Origin: an uncultured Rickettsiaceae bacterium
GTDB taxonomy: Bacteria; Pseudomonadota; Alphaproteobacteria; Rickettsiales; Rickettsiaceae
Length of the DNA stretch: 54,581 nucleotides
Assembly: GCA_905479865.1 (NCBI GenBank)
Contig: CAJQOD010000019.1
Span: 1-54,581, forward strand
Reading direction: 5' to 3'
A program made the translations under genes and the position numbers. Shown here piece by piece: positions 37,100-51,517 of the stretch. Position 1 is the first letter of the stretch, and the number at the start of each line of letters is the position of its first letter. The notes below the pieces were generated by a model, which was not told the origin of the DNA, ran no database searches, and saw only the letters and a program-made list of their open reading frames with translations.

Positions 37100-37124
37100 T
37101 GATATAGAAATATCTGGAGATCTT

Positions 37125-40100
37125 ATGAAGCAACCCTTACAAACTAGTAAGAGAATTAGAAAAAACTTCGGTAAAATCAAATTGGTAGCATCGATTCCTA
37201 ATTTGATTGAAATTCAAAAAAAATCCTACGAAGACAGCTTCATGCAGCTTGGTTTGTCGGATAAGGAAAGGAAAAATAAGGGCTTGCAGTCAGTACTTTC
37301 CTCGATTTTTCCTATTCAAGATCCATCGAATAGTTCGACTTTGGAGTTCGTAAAATACAGTTTTGACCAACCTAAATACGATGTTGAAGAGTGTATACAG
37401 CGGGGTTTGAGTTTTGTTGCTAGCCTTAAAGTGACTTTACGTTTAAGCGTTTGGGAGATTGACGAAACTACCGGTGCAAAGGAAATCAAAGGTATTAAGG
37501 AACAGGAAGTCTATATGGGAGATATCCCGTTTATGACCAAGAATGGTACATTTATTATAAATGGTACCGAGCGGGTTATTGTTTCTCAGATGCATAGATC
37601 ACCCGGAGGATTTTTCTATCATGATGATGGCAAAACCCATTCATCCGGTAAGTTTTTATATTCAGCGCGGGTTATTCCTTACAGAGGTTCCTGGCTTGAT
37701 TTTGAATTTGATGCAAAAGACATCATATATATAAGAATTGATCGTAAAAGGAAGTTGCCTGTAACTACTTTACTGATGGCGATTGGTATGAGTTCTTCAG
37801 AGATTTTAGAGTCTTACTACGATGTTGAGACTTATGGCCGTAGGAAAAAAGGTTGGGTTGCTGAGTTTGATCCGGCTAATATACCGGTGCATCGTTTATT
37901 ATCTGATTTAGTAAATGCAGATACTAACGAGCAATTACTGGAAGCCGGTCAGAAAATTACTCCAAGACTTGCCAAGAAATTTGCTGAAAATGGCCTGAAA
38001 AAAATTCTGGTTCAGGATGATGTATTAATTGGAAGTTACATTGGAAAAGAAATAATTGATGGTGGCAGTGGAGAAGTTATAGCCAAACTGGGTGAACAAA
38101 TTACTGAGGATATACTAAAAGGTTTGATGGCTGCGGGTGTCAAATCAATTACTGTTTTAAAAATTCCGTCTCATAGTGATGCTTATATTAGAAATACATT
38201 ATTTGCTGATAAGAATCAGGATCAAGATTCTGCGCTTGTTGATATTTTTAGAGTTTTGCGCCCTGGTGAGCCTGCGACTGTTGAAGCGGGTCAAATACTG
38301 TTTGACAATCTATTCTTTGATCCAAACAGATATGATTTATCTGAAGTTGGTAGAATTAAACTGAACTCCCGTTTGAATTTAAATGTTCCAGAGGAAAATA
38401 CTTGCCTGACAAAAGATGATATCCAGGCAATTGTTAAAGTACTTGTTGACCTAAAGGATGGCAAAGGCTCAATTGATGATATTGACCATTTGGGCAATAG
38501 AAGGGTGCGTTCTGTTGGTGAGTTGATTGAAAATCAATTTAGAGTCGGTTTGGTTCGCATGGAAAAATCGATCTTAGAGCGTATGAGCATTGTTGATATT
38601 GATACTGTAATGCCGCACGACCTAGTCAATGCAAAGGTATTAGTGTCGGCTGTAAAAGAGTTCTTTAGTACATCACAGCTTTCTCAATTTATGGATCAAA
38701 CCAATCCTCTATCAGAGATTACTCATAAGAGAAGGTTGTCGGCTCTTGGCCCAGGAGGGGTCAGTAGAGATAGAGTCGGTTTTGAGGTGCGTGATGTGCA
38801 TCCAACCCACTATGGGCGTATTTGTCCGATTGAAACTCCAGAGGGACAAAATATTGGTTTGATTAATTCATTGGCTACTTATGCCAGAGTTAATAAATAT
38901 GGATTTATCGAAAGTCCATACCGCAGAGTTGTTGATGGAATAGTGACTGATGAGGTCGTGTATTTAACGGCTATAGATGAAGGTAAATATAAAATTGCTC
39001 AGGCGGATATGGAAATAGCTGCCGACGGCACGATCAAGGCAGAGATGGTAAATTGTCGTTTTGAGACAGGAAATTTTGTATCAGTTCCACCATCTGAGGT
39101 TGAATTTGTGGATGTAACTCCGATGCAGGTTGTCTCAGTTGCAGCTTCTTTGATCCCTTTCCTGGAGAATGATGATGCGAATCGCGCACTTATGGGTTCG
39201 AATATGCAACGTCAGGCTGTGCCGTTAATTACAAGTGATGCTCCACTTGTTGGAACAGGAATTGAAGCGGTAGTAGCAAGAGATTCAGGCGCAGCAATTG
39301 TTGCGATGCATGATGGTATTATTGTAGAGGTTGATGCGGAAAGGATTGTAGTTCAAACTTCTGAACGCAGGAAAAATGGTGCTCCTGAGGTGGATATTTA
39401 TAATTTAATGAAGTATCAAAAATCAAATCATAATACCTGCATTAACCAGAAGCCACTGGTTTCTGTCGGTCAAAAAGTGCGCCAAGGTGAGGTGATTGCA
39501 GATGGTCCGGCAATTGACCAAGGCGAAATTGCTTTAGGGCGGAATATGCTGGTAGCTTTTATCCCATGGAGAGGTTACAATTTTGAAGATTCTATTTTGA
39601 TTTCTGAGAGAATTGTAAAAGACGACGTATTCACATCGATCCATATCGAAGAGTTTGAAGTTGTAGCAAGAGATACAAGGCTTGGCCCGGAGGAAATTAC
39701 CCGTGATATGCCAAATGTTGGAGAAGAAGCTCTTCGCAATCTTGATGAGGTTGGTATTGTACATGTTGGTGCGGAAGTAAAGCCTGGTGATATCCTTGTA
39801 GGTAAAGTGACTCCGAAGAGTGAATCACCGATGACTCCAGAGGAAAAACTTCTTAGGGCAATATTTGGCGAGAAGGCATCTGATGTCAGGGATACTTCGC
39901 TTTACGTGCCACCTAGTGCATCAGGTACTGTAGTTGAAGTGCGTGTGCTTTCACGTCGTGGTGTTGAAAAGGATGAACGTGCGATCACAATTGAGAAGCA
40001 GCAGGTTGAAAAACTGGCTAAGGATAGGGATGATGAAGTAGAGATTATTGATCATTTTGTGTTCATGCGTTTGCAGAAAATACTTGAAGGTCAGGTGATT

Positions 40101-41222
40101 GTAAGTGGATCTAAATCTATAAAAGCCGGTCAGAAAATTGACAAAAAACTGCTGGAAACTTTATCAAAAGGTCAATATTGGCAGTTAACTGTTGAAGATA
40201 ATGCTGCTATGAGTGAAATCGAGCAGATAAAGCAACAATATGACGAGAAAAAAGATGAGCTGAATAAGCGCTTTACAAGCAAGGTAGATAAACTACAAAG
40301 TGGTGATGATTTACCGCAGGGAGCTTTGAAAGTTGTAAAAGTGTTTATTGCAACAAAGCACAAATTACAGCCAGGCGATAAAATGGCTGGTCGTCATGGT
40401 AACAAAGGTGTTATTTCTCGCATTATGCCAGAAGAAGATATGCCATTCCTGGAAGACGGAACTGTTATTGATGTTGTACTTAACCCTCTTGGTTTGCCAT
40501 CTCGTATGAATGTCGGTCAGATTCTTGAAACTCACCTGGGATGGGCGGCAAAGAATTTAGGTAAAAAAGTTGGCGATATGATGGACAAATACAGCAATAA
40601 CGACATGGATATTGACTCTTTGAAGGATTTTGTCAGCAAGATTTATGAAGGTAGTGAAGTTGCAGAGCAGGTTAAAGACTTGAGTAAAGAAGATTTCATC
40701 GAGTTCTGTGGTACGTTAAAAGACGGTGTTTGTTTTGCAACACCTGTGTTTGATGGCGCAAGAGTAGAAGGCGTTAAATCAATGCTAAAGTTGGCAGGAC
40801 AAGACCTTTCGGGTCAAACAAAAGTTATAGATGGTAGAACCGGTGAATATTTCGATCGCAGTATAACGGTTGGATATAAATATATACTGAAGCTCCATCA
40901 CCTTGTGGAGAATAAAATTCATGCACGCTCTATTGGTCCTTATAGTCTGGTTACTCAGCAACCTTTGGGGGGTAAATCTCACTTTGGTGGTCAAAGATTC
41001 GGGGAGATGGAAGTGTGGGCTCTTGAGGCTTATGGTGCAGCATTTACATTGCAGGAATTATTAACTGTAAAATCAGATGATGTCGTAGGTAGAATCAAGA
41101 TTTATGAAAACATAGTCAAAGGTGGCAGCAACTTTGAATCTGGACTACCGGAATCATTCAATGTGATGATCAAAGAATTCAGATCATTATGTTTGAACGT
41201 GCAGTTAGAAGAGAACTCTTAA
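37125..41222 (+). CDS. rpoB: RNA polymerase beta subunit
   Basis: 1365 residues, full length, separate from rpoC. The rifampicin region reads [20 protein letters not shown] then RLSALGPGG, keeping the Asp, His and Ser positions most often mutated in resistance (D516, H526, S531 in E. coli numbering). The C-terminal [18 protein letters not shown] segment is intact. ATG at 37125 with GGAGA upstream. It is followed by rpoC after 120 bases. Confidence 0.98.
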   Translation: MKQPLQTSKRIRKNFGKIKLVASIPNLIEIQKKSYEDSFMQLGLSDKERKNKGLQSVLSSIFPIQDPSNSSTLEFVKYSFDQPKYDVEECIQRGLSFVASLKVTLRLSVWEIDETTGAKEIKGIKEQEVYMGDIPFMTKNGTFIINGTERVIVSQMHRSPGGFFYHDDGKTHSSGKFLYSARVIPYRGSWLDFEFDAKDIIYIRIDRKRKLPVTTLLMAIGMSSSEILESYYDVETYGRRKKGWVAEFDPANIPVHRLLSDLVNADTNEQLLEAGQKITPRLAKKFAENGLKKILVQDDVLIGSYIGKEIIDGGSGEVIAKLGEQITEDILKGLMAAGVKSITVLKIPSHSDAYIRNTLFADKNQDQDSALVDIFRVLRPGEPATVEAGQILFDNLFFDPNRYDLSEVGRIKLNSRLNLNVPEENTCLTKDDIQAIVKVLVDLKDGKGSIDDIDHLGNRRVRSVGELIENQFRVGLVRMEKSILERMSIVDIDTVMPHDLVNAKVLVSAVKEFFSTSQLSQFMDQTNPLSEITHKRRLSALGPGGVSRDRVGFEVRDVHPTHYGRICPIETPEGQNIGLINSLATYARVNKYGFIESPYRRVVDGIVTDEVVYLTAIDEGKYKIAQADMEIAADGTIKAEMVNCRFETGNFVSVPPSEVEFVDVTPMQVVSVAASLIPFLENDDANRALMGSNMQRQAVPLITSDAPLVGTGIEAVVARDSGAAIVAMHDGIIVEVDAERIVVQTSERRKNGAPEVDIYNLMKYQKSNHNTCINQKPLVSVGQKVRQGEVIADGPAIDQGEIALGRNMLVAFIPWRGYNFEDSILISERIVKDDVFTSIHIEEFEVVARDTRLGPEEITRDMPNVGEEALRNLDEVGIVHVGAEVKPGDILVGKVTPKSESPMTPEEKLLRAIFGEKASDVRDTSLYVPPSASGTVVEVRVLSRRGVEKDERAITIEKQQVEKLAKDRDDEVEIIDHFVFMRLQKILEGQVIVSGSKSIKAGQKIDKKLLETLSKGQYWQLTVEDNAAMSEIEQIKQQYDEKKDELNKRFTSKVDKLQSGDDLPQGALKVVKVFIATKHKLQPGDKMAGRHGNKGVISRIMPEEDMPFLEDGTVIDVVLNPLGLPSRMNVGQILETHLGWAAKNLGKKVGDMMDKYSNNDMDIDSLKDFVSKIYEGSEVAEQVKDLSKEDFIEFCGTLKDGVCFATPVFDGARVEGVKSMLKLAGQDLSGQTKVIDGRTGEYFDRSITVGYKYILKLHHLVENKIHARSIGPYSLVTQQPLGGKSHFGGQRFGEMEVWALEAYGAAFTLQELLTVKSDDVVGRIKIYENIVKGGSNFESGLPESFNVMIKEFRSLCLNVQLEENS

Positions 41223-41324
41223 TTGATAATAGAAGTGTCCGGTTTAGGCCTGGCGTTTTTGATGATTTTATGCTGAAGAAAATTTTTAAACAATATGGTG
41301 CTGATGTGCCTATTTAGAGTATAG

Positions 41325-45476
<4,152 letters not shown>

Positions 45477-45505
45477 TAGTCGATTTTCTATATATTATTT
45501 GATTC

Positions 45506-45545
45506 AAGAATCTATGGCTGGCGTGTGTTTGAGCCGTAGATTCTT
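45506..45545 (+). terminator. Hairpin at the end of the rpo operon
   Basis: A 14-bp stem (45506-45519 with 45532-45545, one G-U) around a 12-base loop, 30 bases after the rpoC stop. No T-run follows, so it may be an RNA 3'-end stabiliser rather than an intrinsic terminator. Confidence 0.45.
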
Positions 45546-45767
45546 AGGATATGATAAGAGCAAATCTGGAAATGCTTGTAATGTTAATATAGGAAAAGTT
45601 TCATAACTGAAATGCTGTAATAGAGTTGTTAACTACTGGATTTTAAAATAAGCTTAATGTATAAGTAAATTTCAGGTTCTAGCTAAGATATTACAAATAT
45701 GAGTATTTACAGTCGCATACGATTATGTTTTTGTATGCTGATAAATAAAAATGAACTACAATTCTTA

Positions 45768-46793
45768 ATGCTAAAAGTTTTTTTGGTAGCGTTTAGCATC
45801 ATGCCAATTGCTACTTTAGCAGCACAGGAAGCAACGCTTGTTCGACCTATCAAGATAGGATACTACGAATTCTACGAAAAATTCACAGCTATTGGTCAGT
45901 GCAAATCAGAAAATAGCAAAACATATTATGCAAAAGCTGCCGGTACGATTGATTCTATTGCAATTGTTCAAGACAAGAATGTTTCTGCAGGTGATGTCCT
46001 GATCACTATTGATGCTGATATGGCAGAAGTTATAAAATCTAAAGCTGAAGCGGCATTCGAATCGGCCAAGATGACGTACGATCGTGATATGTCTTTGCTT
46101 GAAAAGAAAATAATCAGCAGCGAAGTTTCTAACAGATCAAAAGTCGCATTAGAAGTTGCAAGAGCGGACTTGGTTGCTGCCAGGAACAAATATGAGGATA
46201 TGGTAATCACAGCTCCATACGGTGGATATGTTGGTGTAGTGAACGCCAGGATTGGTGATGATGTCAAAATGGGTGACTACCTGTTTAGCCTTGTTGCGAA
46301 AGGAGATAAAACTGTTTTTGTGGAACTGCCGGAAATTATGTACTCCAGGATAGATCAAAATTCTAGCATTTACGTTTTGGATTCTAACGGGACAAGAATT
46401 CAAGGACAAGTAATTGCTGTTTCGGACTATCTCAATGACAATGGAACGATAACAGCAAAATTAGCCTTTCCGTCATCTAGCAAACTAGTGCATGGCAGTT
46501 ACGTTGAAGTAGAGATGATATTTGATCAACATAAAGCATTAGCCGTCCCTGAAAAAGTACTACTAAAAAATAATCAAGGAAATTTTGTTTATAAAATTTC
46601 TAAAGAAAACAAGGTGCAGCAAGTATATATCACAACCGGCACTAGAACAGATAGAATGATTGAAGTGATTTCAGGTGAGCTGCAAGTTGGTGATTTGATT
46701 GTTCTAAGTGGCTTGACTAAAATTTACGATGGGGCTCTGATAGCAATAATTGATGATTCTCCAGATTCAAAACAACCCAAAAGCGGTACTTGA
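45768..46793 (+). CDS. RND efflux periplasmic adaptor (membrane fusion protein)
   Basis: About 341 residues. The chosen ATG (45768) starts a signal peptide (LKVFLVAFSIMPIATLA-AQ); an upstream ATG at 45699 would add 23 residues. A lipoyl/barrel-sandwich region (KAAGTIDSIAIVQDKNVSAG, ITAPYGGYVGVVNAR) flanks a helical hairpin, followed by a beta-barrel and membrane-proximal domain, the MFP order of the AcrA/MexE class. It overlaps the following RND pump, so the two are made together. No TolC gene is present here. Confidence 0.88.
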   Translation: MLKVFLVAFSIMPIATLAAQEATLVRPIKIGYYEFYEKFTAIGQCKSENSKTYYAKAAGTIDSIAIVQDKNVSAGDVLITIDADMAEVIKSKAEAAFESAKMTYDRDMSLLEKKIISSEVSNRSKVALEVARADLVAARNKYEDMVITAPYGGYVGVVNARIGDDVKMGDYLFSLVAKGDKTVFVELPEIMYSRIDQNSSIYVLDSNGTRIQGQVIAVSDYLNDNGTITAKLAFPSSSKLVHGSYVEVEMIFDQHKALAVPEKVLLKNNQGNFVYKISKENKVQQVYITTGTRTDRMIEVISGELQVGDLIVLSGLTKIYDGALIAIIDDSPDSKQPKSGT

Positions 46794-46798
46794 AATCT

Positions 46799-49700
46799 AT
46801 GCAATTACCCGAAATTTGTATAAGAAGGCCTGTTTTTACGATTGTACTGAGTTTAATAATCATGTCGCTCGGGTCTATCTTCTTTACTAAATTACAGGTT
46901 CGGGGAACCCCAAATATTAATCCGCCAATTATCACAGTCCGCTCCGAGTATGCAGGAGCAGATGCTCTGTATATGGAAAGACAGATTACCAAGCGTATAG
47001 AAAAGGCATTAAAGACTATCAAAAATCTGGAATCAATGTCATCTTCCAGTAGCGTTGGTGAAAGTTCAATCATGCTGGAATTTAATTTAGATACCGATAT
47101 TGAAATAGCACTGAATGATGTTAGATCAATGATATCGGATATCATCCAATTTTTTCCAGATGACATGAAAGCTCCATCTGTTGCAAAAATGGACTCAGAC
47201 GCCTGGCCCAGTTTCTGGATTAGTATTAATAGCACCAGGCACGATGATCTGGAACTTACTCGTATTTCCGATAACAAAATTAAATCGGTTTTGGAGAAGC
47301 TGCCAACAGTCGGTAATTCCAAAATTTTTGGTGCGCGCTACTATACTATGCGCATCGAACCTATCAACACCAAAATGTTTCAGCATAAATTAAGCCCATT
47401 CGAGCTGGAAACGGTAATTCTTGCTCAAAATAAGGATTATCCGGCAGGTTCGATTAAGACTAGTGTTCGGGGTTTTTTTCTTAAGCTGGCTGCATCATTA
47501 AACACTCCTGAAGAATTTGAAAATATTATAGTCAAAAAATATCCTGACGGCACAATAATCAAACTTAAAGACGTTGCCAATGTTGGGCTTGAGCCTTATG
47601 AAAATGATGTTATTTTGCGATATAACGGTAAGCAGTCATTAGCAGTTGGTCTTATCAAACAATCTACTGCAAATATAATTGAACTTTCAGACTCGGTAAG
47701 AGAGGAGCTGGTTAAAATTAGAAAAAATCTACCAACAGGTGTACAAGTTGATATTGCTTACGATGCTGCTGTACCTGTAAAAGCTTCCATTCGTTCGGTT
47801 TATTTTACGATCTTTGAAGCACTTATACTTGTTGGAGCAGTTATTTATTTATTCCTGGGGTCTTTCCGTATCACCTTAATTCCGCTGGTTACTATTCCAA
47901 TCTCGCTTGTTGGCACTTTTACAGTCATGTATTTACTTGGCTTTACAATTAATACATTTACTTTACTTGCAATGATTCTTGCAATTGGTTTGGTAGTTGA
48001 TGATGCAATTGTAATGCTTGAGAATATATTTCGGCACAACCATGAACTTGGCAAACAACCGATGCAGGCTGCGTTTGACGCTTCCAAAGAAATAGGTTTT
48101 GCGATAGTAGCTATGACTATTACTTTAGCATCTGTATTCCTGCCTATTGGCCTTATTGAAGGATTTCTGGGGAAACTCTTTGTGGAATTTGCATGGACTT
48201 TAGCGTTTTGCGTGTTATTTTCAGGTTTTGTAGCTCTTACTCTGACTCCGATGATGACTAGTCGTATGATCAGGTCAAAAGATGCACTAAAGCCGAAATT
48301 TCTACAGGTTTTTGACTATTATTTATTAAAAACTCAGCTTGTTTATATTCATTATCTTGGAGTTGCACTTAACAATAAACTTAAATTTTATGCAATTTGT
48401 TTTGTTTCAGTAATAGTGTTGGTGCTGAGTTTCATGCATGTGGATAAAACTTTTGTTCCTGATGAAGATCAGGGTTTCTTGCAAGTTTTCTTCACAGGTC
48501 CGGAAGGCTCCAGCACTGAGGAATCGCTAAAGACAGTGTTAAAAGCTGAACAGGTAATGGAGAAGAACGAAGATATTCTAGGATTTTTTGAAGTTATTGG
48601 CTGGGGTGGAGGCGAGAATGCAATGGCATTTGTTCCCCTTAAAGACTGGAGTATTCGTTCCAAGTCGCAAGCAAATATTAAACAAGAGCTAAACTGGAAA
48701 TTCTCACAAATTCCAGGAATGTCTATTTTTGCAGTTAGTCCGCCTTCAATAGGTGGTGGTGGGTCGGACAAAGTCATTAACTTTAACCTGCAAACATCAC
48801 TTGAATATTCAGACCTTGATCGAATTTCACAGAAATTCCTTGATCGTATGAAATCATATCCTATTTTTCAAAATGTAGAACGAGACTTTAAAGCATCAAC
48901 TCCTACTCTGGATATCATCGTCAACAGAGAAAAAGCCTATAGATATGGGGTGAATATTGATACAATCGGCAGGACAGTACAATATCTTATCGCTGGAAGG
49001 CAGGTTGGTGACTTCCGTCTGGGAAATGATATTTACGAAGTAATGATTCGCTATGATGTCAAGGATCGTAATGAGCCATCAGACCTTAAGAAAATCTATA
49101 TTAAAACCGATATGGGCAGCTTACTTCCACTTGAGACAGTAGCTAAAGTTATTGAAACTATTACTGTTAAAGAATATCATCATTATGATAGCTCAAAAGC
49201 AATTTCAATTACCTCAGACATGGCGCCGGAGAGCAATCTTGGTGATGCTGCAAAAGCAATAGAAAAAATTGCTGCAGAAATAATTGATACAGATAATACC
49301 CAGCTAAAATTTCGAGGACAAATCCAGCAGATGAATGAGTCCAGCGGTGAAACTCTCATCACTTTCTTATTCGCTTTGGTGTTCATATATCTTGTACTTT
49401 CGGCTCAGTTTGAAAGTTTTGCTGATCCTTTGCTTATTCTAATGGCTGTACCGTTTTCAATGACTGGAGGTGTACTGGCTCTGCTGATATTTGGCGACAC
49501 CATAAACATGTATAGTAATATTGGTCTGGTAACTCTTATTGGACTTGTGACTAAAAATTCAATTATGTTAGTTGAATTTACTAATCAACTTCGAGAAGGT
49601 GGAATGCGAATAACTGGTGCAGTAATCGAATCGGCAAAACTTAGGTTACGTCCTATCTTAATGACTAGTATTGCCACGATATGCGGTGCGTTGCCTTTGG

Positions 49701-49846
49701 TTTTTGCATCCGGTGCCGGTGCTGCATCACGCAATTCCATAGGTTTGGTAATTGTTGGCGGAATGATGCTTGGTACATTATTTACTATTTTCGTAATTCC
49801 AGTATTATATCAGACTTTTAAAAAAGAAGGGGCGGTAGATAGATAG
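46799..49846 (+). CDS. RND efflux pump inner-membrane subunit (AcrB/MdtB-like)
   Basis: About 1015 residues, with twelve membrane helices and two large periplasmic loops. The proton-relay residues are present: Asp-Asp in GLVVDDAIVMLEN (helix 4) and Lys in TKNSIMLVEF (helix 10). It exports hydrophobic compounds or drugs with its adaptor encoded just upstream; the outer-membrane channel must come from elsewhere. The ATG at 46799 lies five bases after the adaptor stop; an in-frame TTG at 46790 overlaps that stop. The substrate range cannot be read. Confidence 0.93.
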   Translation: MQLPEICIRRPVFTIVLSLIIMSLGSIFFTKLQVRGTPNINPPIITVRSEYAGADALYMERQITKRIEKALKTIKNLESMSSSSSVGESSIMLEFNLDTDIEIALNDVRSMISDIIQFFPDDMKAPSVAKMDSDAWPSFWISINSTRHDDLELTRISDNKIKSVLEKLPTVGNSKIFGARYYTMRIEPINTKMFQHKLSPFELETVILAQNKDYPAGSIKTSVRGFFLKLAASLNTPEEFENIIVKKYPDGTIIKLKDVANVGLEPYENDVILRYNGKQSLAVGLIKQSTANIIELSDSVREELVKIRKNLPTGVQVDIAYDAAVPVKASIRSVYFTIFEALILVGAVIYLFLGSFRITLIPLVTIPISLVGTFTVMYLLGFTINTFTLLAMILAIGLVVDDAIVMLENIFRHNHELGKQPMQAAFDASKEIGFAIVAMTITLASVFLPIGLIEGFLGKLFVEFAWTLAFCVLFSGFVALTLTPMMTSRMIRSKDALKPKFLQVFDYYLLKTQLVYIHYLGVALNNKLKFYAICFVSVIVLVLSFMHVDKTFVPDEDQGFLQVFFTGPEGSSTEESLKTVLKAEQVMEKNEDILGFFEVIGWGGGENAMAFVPLKDWSIRSKSQANIKQELNWKFSQIPGMSIFAVSPPSIGGGGSDKVINFNLQTSLEYSDLDRISQKFLDRMKSYPIFQNVERDFKASTPTLDIIVNREKAYRYGVNIDTIGRTVQYLIAGRQVGDFRLGNDIYEVMIRYDVKDRNEPSDLKKIYIKTDMGSLLPLETVAKVIETITVKEYHHYDSSKAISITSDMAPESNLGDAAKAIEKIAAEIIDTDNTQLKFRGQIQQMNESSGETLITFLFALVFIYLVLSAQFESFADPLLILMAVPFSMTGGVLALLIFGDTINMYSNIGLVTLIGLVTKNSIMLVEFTNQLREGGMRITGAVIESAKLRLRPILMTSIATICGALPLVFASGAGAASRNSIGLVIVGGMMLGTLFTIFVIPVLYQTFKKEGAVDR

Positions 49847-50064
49847 AACCAGAATGTCATTCCATGTTTCCGGTGTTTGGTATGAGTTCATCTAATAAAG
49901 AAAGGTTGGATAATCCAGTGGTAACGGTCTTACAAGTGAAGAAAGGGAGTAAGAAAACTTAATGTCATCTCTTTAGTTGATTCTCAACTTCGACCTAAGA
50001 ATTCAGATAAACAACACAACTTATCTGACTTATCGCACGGATTGTCATTGCTAGGTTTTCTAAC

Positions 50065-50100
50065 ACGAATTTAGCATAAGCTTTGCTTTCCTAAATTCGT
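50065..50100. other. 10-bp perfect hairpin
   Basis: ACGAATTTAG (50065-50074) and CTAAATTCGT (50091-50100) are exact complements around a 16-base loop, 12 bases before the terminator at 50113. Confidence 0.6.
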
Positions 50101-50112
50101 AAAAACTAATGG

Positions 50113-50159
50113 AAAACTAACCTTGAAGCGTTTCTTCAGTTAGTTTTAAAATTTTTTTT
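50113..50159 (+). terminator. Strong intrinsic terminator downstream of the RND operon
   Basis: AAAACTAAC (50113-50121) pairs perfectly with GTTAGTTTT (50139-50147), with inner TGAAG/CTTCA pairing. After AAAA comes a run of eight T (50152-50159). It is 267 bases past the RND stop, so it ends either a long 3' leader or a separate small transcript. Confidence 0.78.
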
Positions 50160-50196
50160 ACTAAATATTGTTAGAAAATATAAATTATGTATCTTA

Positions 50197-50229
50197 AAAC
50201 CAGGCGCAGAGACGCCTCTAGACTGGTTT
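50197..50229. terminator. Hairpin downstream of the phasin gene
   Basis: AAACCAG (50197-50203) pairs with CTGGTTT (50223-50229), with a GGCG/CGCC inner stem. It could end the minus-strand phasin transcript; the following bases have only a short T/A run, so the direction is unclear. Confidence 0.4.
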
Positions 50230-50388
50230 CTTCAACTTTTACCAGTATTGGATAATTTTTGTTATTCAAAACTGACGTTTCTGGCATCGACTGCAATGAT
50301 GATATTTTCAAAGCTATTTGTGTAGCAGCGTATTTATCAGAAAGTAATTCTATCCGGAGTAATACCAATCATTAGAAACAACTACCTG

Positions 50389-50820
50389 TTAATTAGTTCT
50401 TTTAGGTTTGGTAGTAAAGTTCTTATTTACGTTTTCCTTCAAGCCATTATGCAATACATCAAGGATTTCCATCATTGACTTGGTAGACATGTCCAGAATT
50501 TCTTTGGTGTTGTTGACGTTATTATCAACTGTGGACTGTAAATATTTTTTCTGACAGGCGCTAATTTGTGCAACATCACCGGCTGATATTGCATCCTTCA
50601 TTGTATTGTACATCTCTGTAGTATTTTTCTGTAAAGAATCAGAGCCTCTTTTGAAAATAGACTGCAGGTTTTCTGACACCATCTGGTTCGTAGAATTAAT
50701 AGCTTCTGTAGTGTTTTTAATCATATTTGAAGAAGAAGAAAAATCCATACTTTGCATGTTCTTAGTAAAATTATCGTAATTCATAAACGATTGCATATAT
50801 TCAAATGGGTTATTATTCAT
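50389..50820 (-). CDS. Phasin family protein
   Basis: About 143 residues, all helical, rich in Asn, Ser, Met and Thr. It begins NNNPFEYMQSFMNYDNFTKNM, and the central part (NTTEMYNTMKDAISAGDVAQ) fits the phasin pattern. Phasins coat polyhydroxyalkanoate granules, but Rickettsiales homologues are found without clear granule genes and may have other membrane or stress roles. ATG at 50820 after GTGAGA. Confidence 0.8.
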   Translation of the reverse strand: MNNNPFEYMQSFMNYDNFTKNMQSMDFSSSSNMIKNTTEAINSTNQMVSENLQSIFKRGSDSLQKNTTEMYNTMKDAISAGDVAQISACQKKYLQSTVDNNVNNTKEILDMSTKSMMEILDVLHNGLKENVNKNFTTKPKRTN

Positions 50821-50967
50821 AGTCAATCTCACTGCTGTAAAAATTATTGATACGTAATTATAAGTAAACAACTAACCATATCAGTATACCATGAATTTCT
50901 AAAATAACAGGAAATTAATTTCTGGGTTGCAGTTTATTGGTCACTATAGCTTTAAATTTATTGCTAA

Positions 50968-51171
50968 TTAGTGTTTTTTTAATTCAGCTAATTCTTGCTG
51001 TAGTTTCATCACGAGTTTTTGTAGTTGCTGATATTCTTCGCGCGTAGCATATTTTCCTTTGAGTACGTTTTGTTCGATGTAGTTTGCACTGGACTCTTTG
51101 ATAGCCTCACCAGATTTACGAGCAATCTTGTTTGCTCCGGCTAGTATTCGGATAAAATTTTTCTGAGCCAT
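50968..51171 (-). CDS. ubiK: UbiK-like accessory factor (BMFP domain)
   Basis: 67 residues, with an amphipathic helix and a C-terminal coiled coil (REEYQQLQKLVMKLQQELAELKK), the BMFP/YqiC layout. UbiK helps assemble the ubiquinone-biosynthesis complex and binds lipids. It starts six bases after bolA on the same strand. The symbol is assigned by similarity of layout. Confidence 0.78.
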   Translation of the reverse strand: MAQKNFIRILAGANKIARKSGEAIKESSANYIEQNVLKGKYATREEYQQLQKLVMKLQQELAELKKH

Positions 51172-51177
51172 AATGAT

Positions 51178-51441
51178 CTATACTTTTGAAAGTATCTTAA
51201 TAGAAAGTGCGTGCAAGCCGCTAGCAAATTCGTCTTTGAGTAAGTCATTTATAATCCGGTGTTGTTCAATTTTACTTAAAAAGTCGAGTGTATCAGAAGA
51301 AATTTGGATGCTAAAGTGAGTGTCGCCTAATGCATTTGGGTTTCCTGCATGTCCCGCATGTGCAGAACTTTTGTCAAGCACCTCAAGAATATGTGGATTT
51401 AGCACACTTAGCTTTTGCTCAATAATTTCTTTTCTACTCAT
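51178..51441 (-). CDS. bolA: BolA family protein
   Basis: 87 residues with a class II KH fold, the variable loop SSAHAGHAGNPNALGDTHF, and the C-terminal HALSIKIL. BolA proteins work with monothiol glutaredoxins in iron-sulphur cluster handling and regulation. It heads an operon with the UbiK-like gene and is divergent from the EAL gene. Confidence 0.92.
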   Translation of the reverse strand: MSRKEIIEQKLSVLNPHILEVLDKSSAHAGHAGNPNALGDTHFSIQISSDTLDFLSKIEQHRIINDLLKDEFASGLHALSIKILSKV

Positions 51442-51517
51442 TAAATTTTTTAGTGTTTCAAAATATTACGGTTTTTGGTATCATGCTAGTCAATCTTATT
51501 TCAAAGCATAGGATAGC

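Larger units (their letters stand above)
36738..37124 (+). other. 387-bp rplL-rpoB intergenic region
   Basis: No gene was found. It holds a strong hairpin with a T-run (36799-36853), a weaker hairpin just after rplL around 36745-36764, AT-rich sequence, and a possible -10 box before rpoB (37094-37099). The layout suggests partial termination followed by a second promoter. Confidence 0.7.
49847..50388. other. 542-bp intergenic region with stacked hairpins
   Basis: No convincing gene. It contains a 10-bp hairpin (50065-50100), a strong terminator (50113-50159) and a third hairpin (50197-50229). The first ~200 bases are unstructured by eye. A 65-codon minus-strand frame (50171-50368) overlaps the third hairpin and resembles nothing I know. 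A small RNA ending at the terminator is possible. Confidence 0.55.

Noticed and set aside
37125-41222. Possible natural rifampicin resistance in rpoB
   Set aside because: The main resistance positions of the rifampicin region are wild type; only an Asn-to-Thr change beside them was seen. A second Rickettsia-linked site near residue 973 could not be judged without an alignment.
50171-50368. 65-codon minus-strand open frame between the RND operon and phasin
   Set aside because: It overlaps a hairpin, has no recognisable domain and no clear ribosome binding site.
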